DNA from: Phenylobacterium hankyongense
Lineage (GTDB): Bacteria > Pseudomonadota > Alphaproteobacteria > Caulobacterales > Caulobacteraceae
Assembly: GCF_003254505.1 (NCBI RefSeq)
Contig: NZ_QFYP01000001.1
Span: 2,588,001-2,652,000 of the forward strand
DNA length: 64,000 nt
Direction of reading: 5' to 3'
Part shown: positions 25,193-33,133 of the stretch, in pieces
Layout: each line of letters begins with the position of its first letter
Numbering within the stretch: position 1 is the first letter of the stretch
Position numbers and translations under genes: made by a program
Notes under the pieces: model-generated
Told to the model about the DNA's origin: nothing
Seen by the model: only the letters and a program-made list of their open reading frames with translations
The model's database searches: none

Positions 25193-26593
25193 TCAGGCCT
25201 GGAAGAGCCAGCCCTGCGGCAGCGCGGACAACTGCACGCCCACCAGCACCAGCTGGTCGCCATTGCCCATGTCGACCACGGTGTCGGCGCCGACCTGGCT
25301 GACGGTGTAGGCGAACCCGGCGTCGAGTTGCACCCGGTCGCCTTCCGCCTGGTTGAAGTCGGTTACGCGGTCGAGGCCCGCGCCGGCGAAGCTGTGGAAG
25401 ATGTCCGCGCCGGCGCCGCCGGTTATGGTGTCGTTCCCGCGGTCGCCGGACAGCCAGTCGTTGCCGGCCCCTCCGGAGATGACGTCGTCGCCCTGGCCGC
25501 CGCGGATGATCTCGGCGCCTGACCCGCCGTTCAGCGTGTCGTTTCCGATGTTGCCGTAGAGGATGTTGCCGCTCGCATGGGCGGTGATCAGGTCGTTACC
25601 CTGGCCGCCCACCAGCCAGTCGTCACCGCCGGAGCCGCCGTCGATGGTGTCGTCGCCCTTGTTGCCGTTGATGTTGTCGAACGCGGCGCCGCCGTAGATC
25701 GAGTCATTGCCGTCCTGGCCCCACAGGTAGTTCGGGCCCGCTGCGCCGCCGCCCATGGTGTCGTCGCCCGAGCCGCCGTTCAGCGTGTCGCCGCCCTGGC
25801 CGGCGATCAGCGTCTGTCCGCCGCCGTGGGCGCCGCCGCTGGCGCCGCCGCCCGCAACGCCCGGATCGGCCGCGCGCCAGGCGTTGTAGAGCTGGAAGAA
25901 GTTGTCGCCGGCCGCGGTGTAGCCGCCCGCCGCGTAGTGCAGGTTGTCGCCCTGCAGGGGATAGCCGGCGGTGTCGAAGCTGGCGGCGTTGGGGTCGGCC
26001 TGATCGACGCGGACCTCGGCGGCGCGGACTTCGGCGGCGTGGGCCGGCGTCGCGCCAATCTGGAAGTAGCCGATCTTGCCGGTCGGGTCGGCCATCCACT
26101 GGGCGCGCACGGCCGAGAAGAAGGCGGTGAGGTTGTCGCCGTAGGCCTGCGCCGCCTGGGCGGTGTTGGCGTCCTCCTCGCCCTGGCCCCAGAACACAGC
26201 GGTCGGATGCGCCCCGCCCAGCGAAGCGCTGGCGTCGGAGATCAGGCTGGCGGTGCGGGCGAACAGCTCGTCCTGACTGTTGGGCGACCAGTCGTAGTGC
26301 CAGGCGGCGGGGTCCTGGTTCAGCGGCGTGCCGCCGTCGACCTCCTTGACGATGTGCAGCACCTCGTTGGGGAAGGCGGCGCGGAAATCGATGGCGAACT
26401 GGACCTCGGGTCCCCAGGTGTACGGCTGGCCGGAATAACCGGTGTTGGCCCCCGGCTGCATCTCCACCCAGGACTTGCTCTGGCTGTCCCAGATCTGGGT
26501 GAGCGGACTGGCGGCCCACGCCGCCGGCAGGGTGGAGGCGTCCATATAGAGGCCGCCCATGTTCGACTGGCCGGCAAAGACGACGAAGGCCAT
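25193..26593 (-). CDS. Secreted SGNH/sialate O-acetylesterase-type protein with RTX repeats
   Basis: 466 residues without a Sec signal. Residues 1-243 form an SGNH esterase of the SASA type: FAGQSNMGG with the nucleophile S10, VFWGQGEEDA (block III), and GDNLHYAAGGY with catalytic D/H near 216-219. From about residue 258 there are many GGxGxDxhx-type calcium-binding repeats (GGQGNDLI, GGSGDDTM, GGAGNDWL), then a terminal region typical of type I secretion targets ending QLSALPQGWLFQA. It is therefore probably exported by a type I (ABC) system, none of which is in the window, and may deacetylate polysaccharide. It is a near-copy, in its esterase domain, of the gene just upstream. Confidence 0.85.
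   Translation of the reverse strand: MAFVVFAGQSNMGGLYMDASTLPAAWAASPLTQIWDSQSKSWVEMQPGANTGYSGQPYTWGPEVQFAIDFRAAFPNEVLHIVKEVDGGTPLNQDPAAWHYDWSPNSQDELFARTASLISDASASLGGAHPTAVFWGQGEEDANTAQAAQAYGDNLTAFFSAVRAQWMADPTGKIGYFQIGATPAHAAEVRAAEVRVDQADPNAASFDTAGYPLQGDNLHYAAGGYTAAGDNFFQLYNAWRAADPGVAGGGASGGAHGGGQTLIAGQGGDTLNGGSGDDTMGGGAAGPNYLWGQDGNDSIYGGAAFDNINGNKGDDTIDGGSGGDDWLVGGQGNDLITAHASGNILYGNIGNDTLNGGSGAEIIRGGQGDDVISGGAGNDWLSGDRGNDTITGGAGADIFHSFAGAGLDRVTDFNQAEGDRVQLDAGFAYTVSQVGADTVVDMGNGDQLVLVGVQLSALPQGWLFQA
25865..26593. repeat. Duplicated esterase-domain segment, copy 1
   Basis: About 730 bp encoding the esterase domain, nearly identical to 28021-28746. By eye about nine in ten residues match, with long identical DNA runs, so this is a recent tandem duplication that also carried the promoter region. 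The tails of the two genes differ. Confidence 0.85.
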
Positions 26594-26627
26594 TGTAACT
26601 CCACCATACCGTGAATGCTGAGGCTAT

Positions 26628-26652
26628 ACACGCTAGGGGCCCCGCTTGTTCC
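26628..26652 (-). promoter_or_regulatory. GGAAC-N16-GTGT promoter-like element, esterase gene 1
   Basis: On the minus strand GGAAC (26652-26648) is followed after exactly 16 bases by GTGT (26631-26628), 35 bp before the start codon. The same element with the same spacing precedes the paralogue. GGAAC with a 16-17 bp spacer is the -35 of EcfG general-stress sigma factors, whose -10 is usually CGTT; the -10 here is imperfect. Confidence 0.4.
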
Positions 26653-26688
26653 ACGGCCGCGCCCACAAAGTTGGCGGGCCCCGCCGTC

Positions 26689-28746
26689 CTAGCGGAACAG
26701 CCAGTCGCCGGCCCCGATCTGCGACGGAGCGACCCCGTCCAGGGTGGTGATCAAGGTCGGCCATTGCGAGTTCGCGCCGTTGCCGTCCGCATCGAAGTAG
26801 ACCTGGGTCGAGCCCGATCCGTCTGCCCGGAACTCCAGACGATGGTCGGCCAGCGGATCGGAGCCCTGGTAGCCGGCCGCCTGGAACAGGGCGCGCAGGT
26901 CCAGCGTGTCCGTGCCCGGCGTGAAGTCGGTGACGTGGCCGGCGTTCCAGGGCAGCTGGGCGAAGACGAACCGATCAGCGCCCGCGCCGCCGGTCAGGCT
27001 GTCCGGGCCCTGTCCGGCGTTCAGGGTGTCGGCGCCGGCGCCGCCGGCGAGGTGGTCGCCATAGCTCGCCGAGGTGAGCACCTGTCCGGATTGGCCGCCG
27101 GTCCCGCCGGTCCCGCCTCCGCCTTCTGCGGGCGGGGAGGGGGCCGCGCCGCTCGAAAGCTGCGCCCAGGTGAGCCCGTTCGGGGCGACGTGATCGAGGT
27201 CGGTGATCCGGTACTGGACGGTGGCGCCCGACGCCCGGCCGTCGGTGTCGTAGAGCACCTCGGTTCCACCGTTGCCGTCGGCGACGAAGCTGACATAGCC
27301 GTCGGCCACCGGATCGGACCCCTGGTAGCCGCTGGCCGCCAGCAGGGCCGAGAGGTCGAGGTGGTCGACGCCCACGGCGAAGTCGCTGACATGGCCGGCG
27401 TTCCAGGGCAGCTGGGCGAAGACGAAGCTGTCGCCGCCCGCGCCGCCGGTCAGCAGGTCCGGGCCCTGGCCGGCGTTGAGGGTGTCGGCGCCCGCGCCGC
27501 CGGAAAGGGTGTCGGCGTACTGGTGCGACGTCAGCACCTGCCCCGGCGGGCCGCCGGTCCCGCCGCCGCCCGCAGGCGGGGAGGGGGCGGTGGACAGCTG
27601 CGCCCAGGTGAGCCCGCCGGGGGCGACGTGATCGAGGTCGGTGATCCGGTACTGGACGGTGGCGCCCGAGGCCCGGCCGTCGGTGTCGTAGAGCACCTCG
27701 GTTCCGCCGTTGCCGTCGGCGACGAAGCTGACATAGCCGTCCGCCACCGGGTCGGACCCCTGGTAGCCGCTGGCCGCCAGCAACGCGGAGAGGTCGAGGC
27801 GATCGGCGCCCACGGCGAAGTCGCTGACGTGGCCGGCGTTCCAGGGCAGTTGGGCGAAGACGAAGCTGTCTGCGCCCGCGCCGCCGGTCAGCAGGTCCGG
27901 GCCCTGGCCGGCGTTGAGGGTGTCGGCGCCCGCGCCGCCGGAAAGGGTGTCGGCGTACTGGTGCGAGGTCAGGGTCTGGCCGGAGGACGAGCCCGGCGGG
28001 GTGTCCGGGGGCAGGGCTCCCGCCTGGCGCCAGGCGTCGTAGAGCTGGAAGAAGTTGTCGCCGGCCGCGGTGTAGCCGCCTGCCGCGTAGTGCAGGTTGT
28101 CGCCCTGCAGGGGGTAGCCGGCGGTGTCGAAGCTGGCGGCGTTGGGGTCGGCCTGGTCGACGCGGACCTCGCCGGCGCGGACGTCGGCAGCGTGCGGCGT
28201 GGTGGTGTCGATCTGGAAGTAGCCGATCTTGCCGGTCGGGTCGGCCATCCACTGGGCGCGGACCGCGGTGAAGAAGGCTGACAGGTTGTCGCCGTAGGCC
28301 TGGGCGGCGGCGGCGGTGTTGCCGTCCTCCTCGCCCTGGCCCCAGAACACGGCGGTTGGATGCGCCCCGCCCAGCGAAGCGCTGGCGTCGGAAATCAGGC
28401 TGGCGGTGCGGGCGAACAGCTCGTCCTGACTGTTGGGCGACCAGTCGTAGTGCCAGGCGACGGTGTCCTGGTTCAGGGGCGTGCCGCCGTCGACCTCCTT
28501 GACGATGTGCAGCACCTCGTTGGGGAAGGCGGCGCGGAAGTCGATGGCGAACTGGACCTCGGGGCCCCAGGTGTTCGGCTGGCCGGCGTAGCCGGTGTTG
28601 ACCCCCGGCTGCATCTCCACCCAGGACTTGCTCTGGCTGTCCCAGATCTGGGTGAGCGGACTGGGGCTCCACGCCGCCGGCAGGGTGGAGACGTCCATAT
28701 AGAGGCCGCCCATGTTCGACTGGCCGGCGAAGACGACAAAGGCCAT
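26689..28746 (-). CDS. Secreted SGNH/sialate O-acetylesterase-type protein with triplicated type I secretion domain
   Basis: 685 residues. Residues 1-242 repeat the esterase domain of the neighbouring gene (S10; WGQGEED; DNLHYAAGG). The rest consists of three modules of about 130 residues (257-384, 403-531, 555-685), each with GGAGADTLNAGQGPD, SFVFAQLPWNAGHVSDF and a beta-rich end. These resemble the C-terminal target domain of type I secreted proteins, normally present once. Modules 1 and 2 are almost identical; module 3 is diverged and terminal. Linkers are Pro/Gly-rich. No Sec signal. Probable export by a type I system encoded elsewhere. A GGGGGG ribosome-binding site precedes the ATG. Confidence 0.85.
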   Translation of the reverse strand: MAFVVFAGQSNMGGLYMDVSTLPAAWSPSPLTQIWDSQSKSWVEMQPGVNTGYAGQPNTWGPEVQFAIDFRAAFPNEVLHIVKEVDGGTPLNQDTVAWHYDWSPNSQDELFARTASLISDASASLGGAHPTAVFWGQGEEDGNTAAAAQAYGDNLSAFFTAVRAQWMADPTGKIGYFQIDTTTPHAADVRAGEVRVDQADPNAASFDTAGYPLQGDNLHYAAGGYTAAGDNFFQLYDAWRQAGALPPDTPPGSSSGQTLTSHQYADTLSGGAGADTLNAGQGPDLLTGGAGADSFVFAQLPWNAGHVSDFAVGADRLDLSALLAASGYQGSDPVADGYVSFVADGNGGTEVLYDTDGRASGATVQYRITDLDHVAPGGLTWAQLSTAPSPPAGGGGTGGPPGQVLTSHQYADTLSGGAGADTLNAGQGPDLLTGGAGGDSFVFAQLPWNAGHVSDFAVGVDHLDLSALLAASGYQGSDPVADGYVSFVADGNGGTEVLYDTDGRASGATVQYRITDLDHVAPNGLTWAQLSSGAAPSPPAEGGGGTGGTGGQSGQVLTSASYGDHLAGGAGADTLNAGQGPDSLTGGAGADRFVFAQLPWNAGHVTDFTPGTDTLDLRALFQAAGYQGSDPLADHRLEFRADGSGSTQVYFDADGNGANSQWPTLITTLDGVAPSQIGAGDWLFR
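27154..27978. repeat. Tandem 438-bp repeat within the second esterase gene
   Basis: Two copies of a roughly 387-bp module (27592-27978 and 27154-27540) start 438 bp apart; only about four of some 128 encoded residues differ. A third diverged copy lies at 26692-27084. Such direct repeats can expand or contract by recombination. Confidence 0.85.
28021..28746. repeat. Duplicated esterase-domain segment, copy 2
   Basis: Partner of 25865-26593. The similarity extends upstream of the start codon: both share GAGGCTA-ACAC and GGGCCCCGCTTGTTCC, showing that promoter and domain were copied together. Confidence 0.85.
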
Positions 28747-28783
28747 GCGCCCCCCTGGTGAAGCTGTGTGCTGCCGAGGCTAG

Positions 28784-28808
28784 ACACTTCAAGGGCCCCG
28801 CTTGTTCC
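28784..28808 (-). promoter_or_regulatory. GGAAC-N16-GTGT promoter-like element, esterase gene 2
   Basis: GGAAC (28808-28804), 16-base spacer, GTGT (28787-28784), 38 bp before the start codon; same layout as at 26628-26652. The spacer has diverged in its second half while both end boxes are kept, which argues for function. Confidence 0.4.
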
Positions 28809-28857
28809 CGTCGCGGCGGGTTTTCTTTGCAGAGCTTGGACAATCGGGCCGATGTCC

Positions 28858-28886
28858 TTGACCCGGCGGCCCCGACCGATCACCTT
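28858..28886 (+). promoter_or_regulatory. Probable rnpB promoter
   Basis: TTGACC (28858-28863), a 17-bp spacer and CACCTT (28881-28886) put the transcription start seven bases downstream, at the first base of the RNase P P1 helix (28893). The -35 is near consensus, the -10 poor. Confidence 0.5.
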
Positions 28887-28892
28887 CCGCGC

Positions 28893-29286
<394 letters not shown>

Positions 29287-29441
29287 GTTCATTCCCGCCC
29301 CGACATCGGCCCGAAGCTCGGGCGTCCATCCACCATACTTAACCTGTTCCGTGTATGTTCTGTGGACAGTCTAGCTGCGTTAACCATAAGCATCCGCGAC
29401 ATCTTTGTTTTGGCGTCAAATAGTCAGCCAGAGTCATTGTC

Positions 29442-29466
29442 TCCCATTTCGTCCCATGTTAACCCA
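29442..29466. promoter_or_regulatory. MraZ operator: three TGGG repeats with 10-bp period
   Basis: Read on the minus strand the sequence is TGGGT-N5-TGGGA-N5-TGGGA (29466-29462, 29456-29452, 29446-29442). Three TGGGN repeats separated by five bases are the known MraZ binding site in E. coli. It lies about 100 bp before mraZ and is flanked by GANTC sites at 29431 and 29483, so autorepression of the dcw operon by MraZ is expected, possibly with CcrM input. Confidence 0.8.
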
Positions 29467-29563
29467 ATGATCACTCGCTGATGAATCGGAGCGCCCGGGG
29501 GCGGGCGTTCGTGAAGCGGGTTTCGGGGCGGCCGGATCGGCCGCGATTTGGGGCTGGGGCGAG

Positions 29564-30031
29564 ATGTTTCTCTCGACGTTCGAGAAACAGCTGGACGCCA
29601 AACGGCGCATCGTCGTGCCGCAGGAATTCCGCGCCCTGGTCTCCGGCCCGTTCGACGGCGTCTTCTGCTTTCCCTCCATCGAGGCCGACTGCGTCGAAGG
29701 CGGCGGCAAGGCGCTGTTCGACCGCTACACCGGCGTGATCGAGGAGCTGGAGTTCGGCGACCCGCTGCGATCGGCCCTGGAGACCTCGGTGCTGGGCGGC
29801 ATGGCGAAGCTGTCGTTCGACACCGCCGGCCGCATCACCCTGCCGGAAGCGCTGTGCGAGACCTTCGGCCTCACCGACTGGGTGGTGGTCGTCGGCCTCG
29901 GCGACCGGTTCCAGATCTGGAACCGCGAAGCCTTCCAGACCCACCGCGCCGCCCAGCGCGACCTGGCCCGCGAAGGCCTCGCCCAGCTGCGCGCCCAACA
30001 GCGCGCCGCCCGCCTGGGGACCAGCGGATGA
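29564..30031 (+). CDS. mraZ: Transcriptional regulator MraZ
   Basis: 155 residues, two SpoVT/AbrB-like domains: [20 protein letters not shown] at the N-terminus and [20 protein letters not shown] in the second half. MraZ forms a ring and represses its own operon through TGGG repeats, which are present upstream. It is the first gene of the dcw cluster. The stop overlaps the rsmH start as ATGA. Confidence 0.97.
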   Translation: MFLSTFEKQLDAKRRIVVPQEFRALVSGPFDGVFCFPSIEADCVEGGGKALFDRYTGVIEELEFGDPLRSALETSVLGGMAKLSFDTAGRITLPEALCETFGLTDWVVVVGLGDRFQIWNREAFQTHRAAQRDLAREGLAQLRAQQRAARLGTSG

Positions 30032-30963
30032 GCGCCGCCCCCCATGTGCCGGTGCTGATCAACGAAGTGGTCGAGCATCTCCAGCCCGGGCCCGGCAAGA
30101 CAGTGGTCGATGGCACTTTCGGGGCCGGCGGCTATGCGCGCGCCTTCCTGGACGCCGGCGCCAGCGTGGTGGCCTTCGACCGCGACCCCTCGGCGCGGCG
30201 GTTCGCCGACGGCCTGCCCGCCGACCGCTTCCGGCTGGTGGAAAGCCGGTTCTCCGAGATGGATGAGCTCCTCGGCGCGGGGACGACGGACGGCGTGGCG
30301 CTCGACCTCGGGGTCTCCTCGATGCAGCTGGACGAGCCCGACCGCGGCTTCTCCTTCATGCGCGACGGGCCGCTGGACATGCGCATGGGCGCCGACGGCC
30401 CGACCGCCGCCGACCTGGTCAACACCGCCGAGCCGGCCGAGCTGGCCCGCATCCTCTACGTCTACGGCGAGGAGCGGCAGAGCCGCCGGGTGGCCGGCGC
30501 CATCGCGCGGCGCCGCGCCGAGCAGCCGTTCAGCCGCACCCTGGAGCTCGCCGAGTTCATCGAGAAGGCGCTGGGCGGCCGTCGCGGCGCCAAGGTGCAT
30601 CCGGCCACGCGCTCCTTCCAGGCGCTGCGGATCGCCGTGAACGAGGAACTTTCCGAGCTCGAGGCCGGCCTCGCAGCCGCCGAGCGCACGTTGAAGACCG
30701 GAGGGCGGCTCTGCGTCGTCACGTTCCATTCGCTGGAAGACAGAATCGTGAAGACCTTCCTCTCGGAGCGAGCGGGTAGAACGCCGGCGGGATCGCGCCA
30801 TGCGCCGCCGGTCGAGGCCCTCGCGGCGCCGAGCTTTCAGCTGCTGTTCAACGGCGCCCAGGGCCCGTCGGACGCGGAGGTGGCGGCCAACCCCCGCGCC
30901 CGTTCGGCGAAGCTTCGGGCTGCGGTTCGCACCGCCGCGCCCGTCTGGAGGGAAGCGGCATGA
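30028..30963 (+). CDS. rsmH: 16S rRNA (cytosine-1402-N4)-methyltransferase RsmH
   Basis: 311 residues. [13 protein letters not shown] starts the protein; [15 protein letters not shown] is the SAM-binding motif and [10 protein letters not shown] the acidic loop; [19 protein letters not shown] and [12 protein letters not shown] are family signatures. It methylates N4 of C1402 in the 30S P site. The ATG shares bases with the mraZ stop and the TGA overlaps the ftsL start, giving coupling at both ends. Confidence 0.97.
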   Translation: MSAAPHVPVLINEVVEHLQPGPGKTVVDGTFGAGGYARAFLDAGASVVAFDRDPSARRFADGLPADRFRLVESRFSEMDELLGAGTTDGVALDLGVSSMQLDEPDRGFSFMRDGPLDMRMGADGPTAADLVNTAEPAELARILYVYGEERQSRRVAGAIARRRAEQPFSRTLELAEFIEKALGGRRGAKVHPATRSFQALRIAVNEELSELEAGLAAAERTLKTGGRLCVVTFHSLEDRIVKTFLSERAGRTPAGSRHAPPVEALAAPSFQLLFNGAQGPSDAEVAANPRARSAKLRAAVRTAAPVWREAA

Positions 30964-31382
30964 GCCTGCTGTCACGGAGGGTCCGCGGTTTCCGCCTCGT
31001 CGACCTGATGGCGCTGGGCTTCCTGGTCGCGCTGATCCTGGGCGTCTACCTGGCAAAGACCATCGCCGGGCGCGAGCGGTCGGAGATCGCCCGGGTGGAG
31101 AGCCAGATCGGCGCCGAGAAGGCGCGCATCCGCCTGCTGCAGGCTGAGGTCTCGCACCTGGAGCAGCCGGCGCGGATCGAACACCTGTCGGAGACCTACC
31201 TGGGCTTGGCGCCGGTGTCCCTCAAGCGCGAGGCGAGCCCTGACGCCCTGCCGGAACTGGCCCGCCAGGCCGCGCCCGCGGCCCATGCGGCGGCGGCCGT
31301 CGCGGCGGCGCAGATCGACCCGACCGCTGCGCCCGCCGCCCCGACGCCGGCCGCGCCGCCTGTCGCAGAGCCCGTGCGATGA
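30960..31382 (+). CDS. ftsL: Cell division protein FtsL
   Basis: 140 residues: short cytoplasmic N-terminus, one membrane helix ([17 protein letters not shown], about 16-32), a periplasmic coiled coil ([26 protein letters not shown]) and a long Ala/Pro-rich tail. Identified by position between rsmH and ftsI and by topology; FtsL sequences are poorly conserved. It joins FtsB and FtsQ in the divisome. Start and stop overlap the neighbours as ATGA. Confidence 0.9.
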   Translation: MSLLSRRVRGFRLVDLMALGFLVALILGVYLAKTIAGRERSEIARVESQIGAEKARIRLLQAEVSHLEQPARIEHLSETYLGLAPVSLKREASPDALPELARQAAPAAHAAAAVAAAQIDPTAAPAAPTPAAPPVAEPVR

Positions 31383-33133
31383 GCCTGAGCCTCGACACCT
31401 TCGGCGCCTCGCCGGTCTCCCGCTGGCTGGCCGGTCGTGTCTGGCGGCTGGAGCACGCCTTCGAGCGCGCGCGGGCGTCCGGCCGGGCCGAGGACGACAC
31501 CCGCATCCGCATCTTCTTCGTGCTGGCGCTGTTCGCCGCGGGCTTCATCACCCTGGCGGTGGGAGCGACGCACGCGGCGCTGTTCTCCGACGCCGGCAAG
31601 GGCGACGGCTATGCGACGCCGGCCGGCGCGGCGCGGGCCGACATCGTCGACCGCAACGGCCAGATGCTGGCCGCCGACCTGCTGCACTACGGCCTCTACA
31701 TCGATCCGCGCGAGATCTGGGACGCCGGGGAGACCCGCCGGGCGCTGGCGGCGGCGCTGCCGGACGTCACCCCGGACCGGCTGGAGCGGGCGCTGCGCTC
31801 GGGCCGCCGCACCTTCCTGGTCGGCGGGCTGACACCCGAGGCCCGGGGGCGGGTGAACGACCTCGGCCTGCCGGGCGTCAGCTTCGAGCCGGAGCAGCGG
31901 CGGGTCTACCCGCTGGGCTACACCGCCGCGCACCTGATCGGCTTCGCCGACTCCGGCGGCGAGGGGCTGGCCGGCGCCGAAGCGGCGCTGAACACCGACA
32001 TCCGCAGCGGCGCCGCCGGACACGGCGCGGTGCCGCTGTCCATCGACCTGCGGGTGCAGGCGGCGCTGGAGGACGAGCTCTACAAGGCCGTGGCGCAGTT
32101 CAATCCCCGGGGCGCGGTCGGCGTGGTGGTCAACGTCCACACCGGCGAGATCCTGGGCATGGCCAACTATCCGACCTTCGATCCCAACCAGCCGGGCAAG
32201 GCCAGCCTCGACGCGCGCCTGAATCGCGCCGCCGGCGCCCTCTACGAGATGGGCTCGACCTTCAAGGGCTTCACGGTGGCGGCCGGCCTGGACGCCGGGG
32301 TGGCGACGCCGACCTCGACCTTCGACGCCCGCCAGCCGTTCCAGCTCGGCTACCGGACGATCCACGACTACCACGCGACCCACAAGATCCTGACCCTGGT
32401 GGAGGTGTTCCAGCACTCCTCCAACATCGGCACCGCCCGGCTGGCGGAGTCGATCGGCGTCGAGCGGCTCAGCCACTACTTCAAGGCGTTCGGCCTGACC
32501 GAGCCGGCCAAGGTCGAGCTGGTGGAGAGCGCGCGGCCGCTGACGCCGAAGGTGTGGGACGAGGACGCGGTGGCCTCGACCTCGTTCGGCCACGGCATGA
32601 ACGTCAGCCCGCTGACGCTTGCACGCGCCTACACGGGCCTCTTGAATGGCGGCAAGCTGCTGCCGCTGACGATCCGCAAGCTGCCGCCCGGCGCGACGGT
32701 GGACGGTCCGCGCATCGTCTCGGAGCGCACCACGGAGACCCTGCTGCAGATCATGCGCGCCAACGTCACCGGGGGCTCGGGCAAGACGGCCAACGTTCCG
32801 GGCCTCAACGTCGGCGGCAAGACCGGGACCGGCGACAAGTACGATCCCGTGGCCCGGGGCTACAGCCACACCAAGCAGGTGTCGTCGTTCGCTGCGGTGT
32901 TCCCGACCGACGGGCCGGTGAGCGCGCCGCGCTACTTCGTGCTGATCCTCATGGACGAGCCGCACCCGGACAAGACCGGCGCCGACCCCACCGGCGGCAT
33001 CGTCGCCGCCCCCGCCGCCGGCCATGTGATCGAGCGCATCGCGCCGTTCCTGAACGTCCGGCGCCGGGTCGACACCATGCCGTTCGCCGAGATCCCCGCC
33101 GATCCGGCGGCCGATACGGGGGAAGAGCATTGA
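31379..33133 (+). CDS. ftsI: Division-specific peptidoglycan transpeptidase FtsI (PBP3)
   Basis: 584 residues. One membrane helix at about 46-66 (FFVLALFAAGFITLAVGA), a PBP dimer domain, and a transpeptidase domain with S293-T-F-K296 (catalytic Ser), S347-S-N349 and K481-T-G. It cross-links septal peptidoglycan together with FtsW. Length is normal for the family. It starts inside the ftsL stop (ATGA) and ends in TGA overlapping the TTG start of murE. Confidence 0.97.
   Translation: MSLSLDTFGASPVSRWLAGRVWRLEHAFERARASGRAEDDTRIRIFFVLALFAAGFITLAVGATHAALFSDAGKGDGYATPAGAARADIVDRNGQMLAADLLHYGLYIDPREIWDAGETRRALAAALPDVTPDRLERALRSGRRTFLVGGLTPEARGRVNDLGLPGVSFEPEQRRVYPLGYTAAHLIGFADSGGEGLAGAEAALNTDIRSGAAGHGAVPLSIDLRVQAALEDELYKAVAQFNPRGAVGVVVNVHTGEILGMANYPTFDPNQPGKASLDARLNRAAGALYEMGSTFKGFTVAAGLDAGVATPTSTFDARQPFQLGYRTIHDYHATHKILTLVEVFQHSSNIGTARLAESIGVERLSHYFKAFGLTEPAKVELVESARPLTPKVWDEDAVASTSFGHGMNVSPLTLARAYTGLLNGGKLLPLTIRKLPPGATVDGPRIVSERTTETLLQIMRANVTGGSGKTANVPGLNVGGKTGTGDKYDPVARGYSHTKQVSSFAAVFPTDGPVSAPRYFVLILMDEPHPDKTGADPTGGIVAAPAAGHVIERIAPFLNVRRRVDTMPFAEIPADPAADTGEEH

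Noticed and set aside
25353..26058. Regular short repeats resembling a CRISPR array
   Set aside because: They are codon-level repeats of GGxGxD nonapeptides inside the RTX domain, not identical repeats with unique spacers.
29337..29385. CtrA box in the mraZ upstream region
   Set aside because: TTAACC half-sites occur at about 29339, 29380 and 29459 but none is followed by a second half-site at seven bases.
31285..33129. In-frame extension of murE through ftsI (1099 codons in all)
   Set aside because: The murE protein begins at about 33130; the preceding part is an Arg/Pro-rich out-of-frame reading of ftsI.
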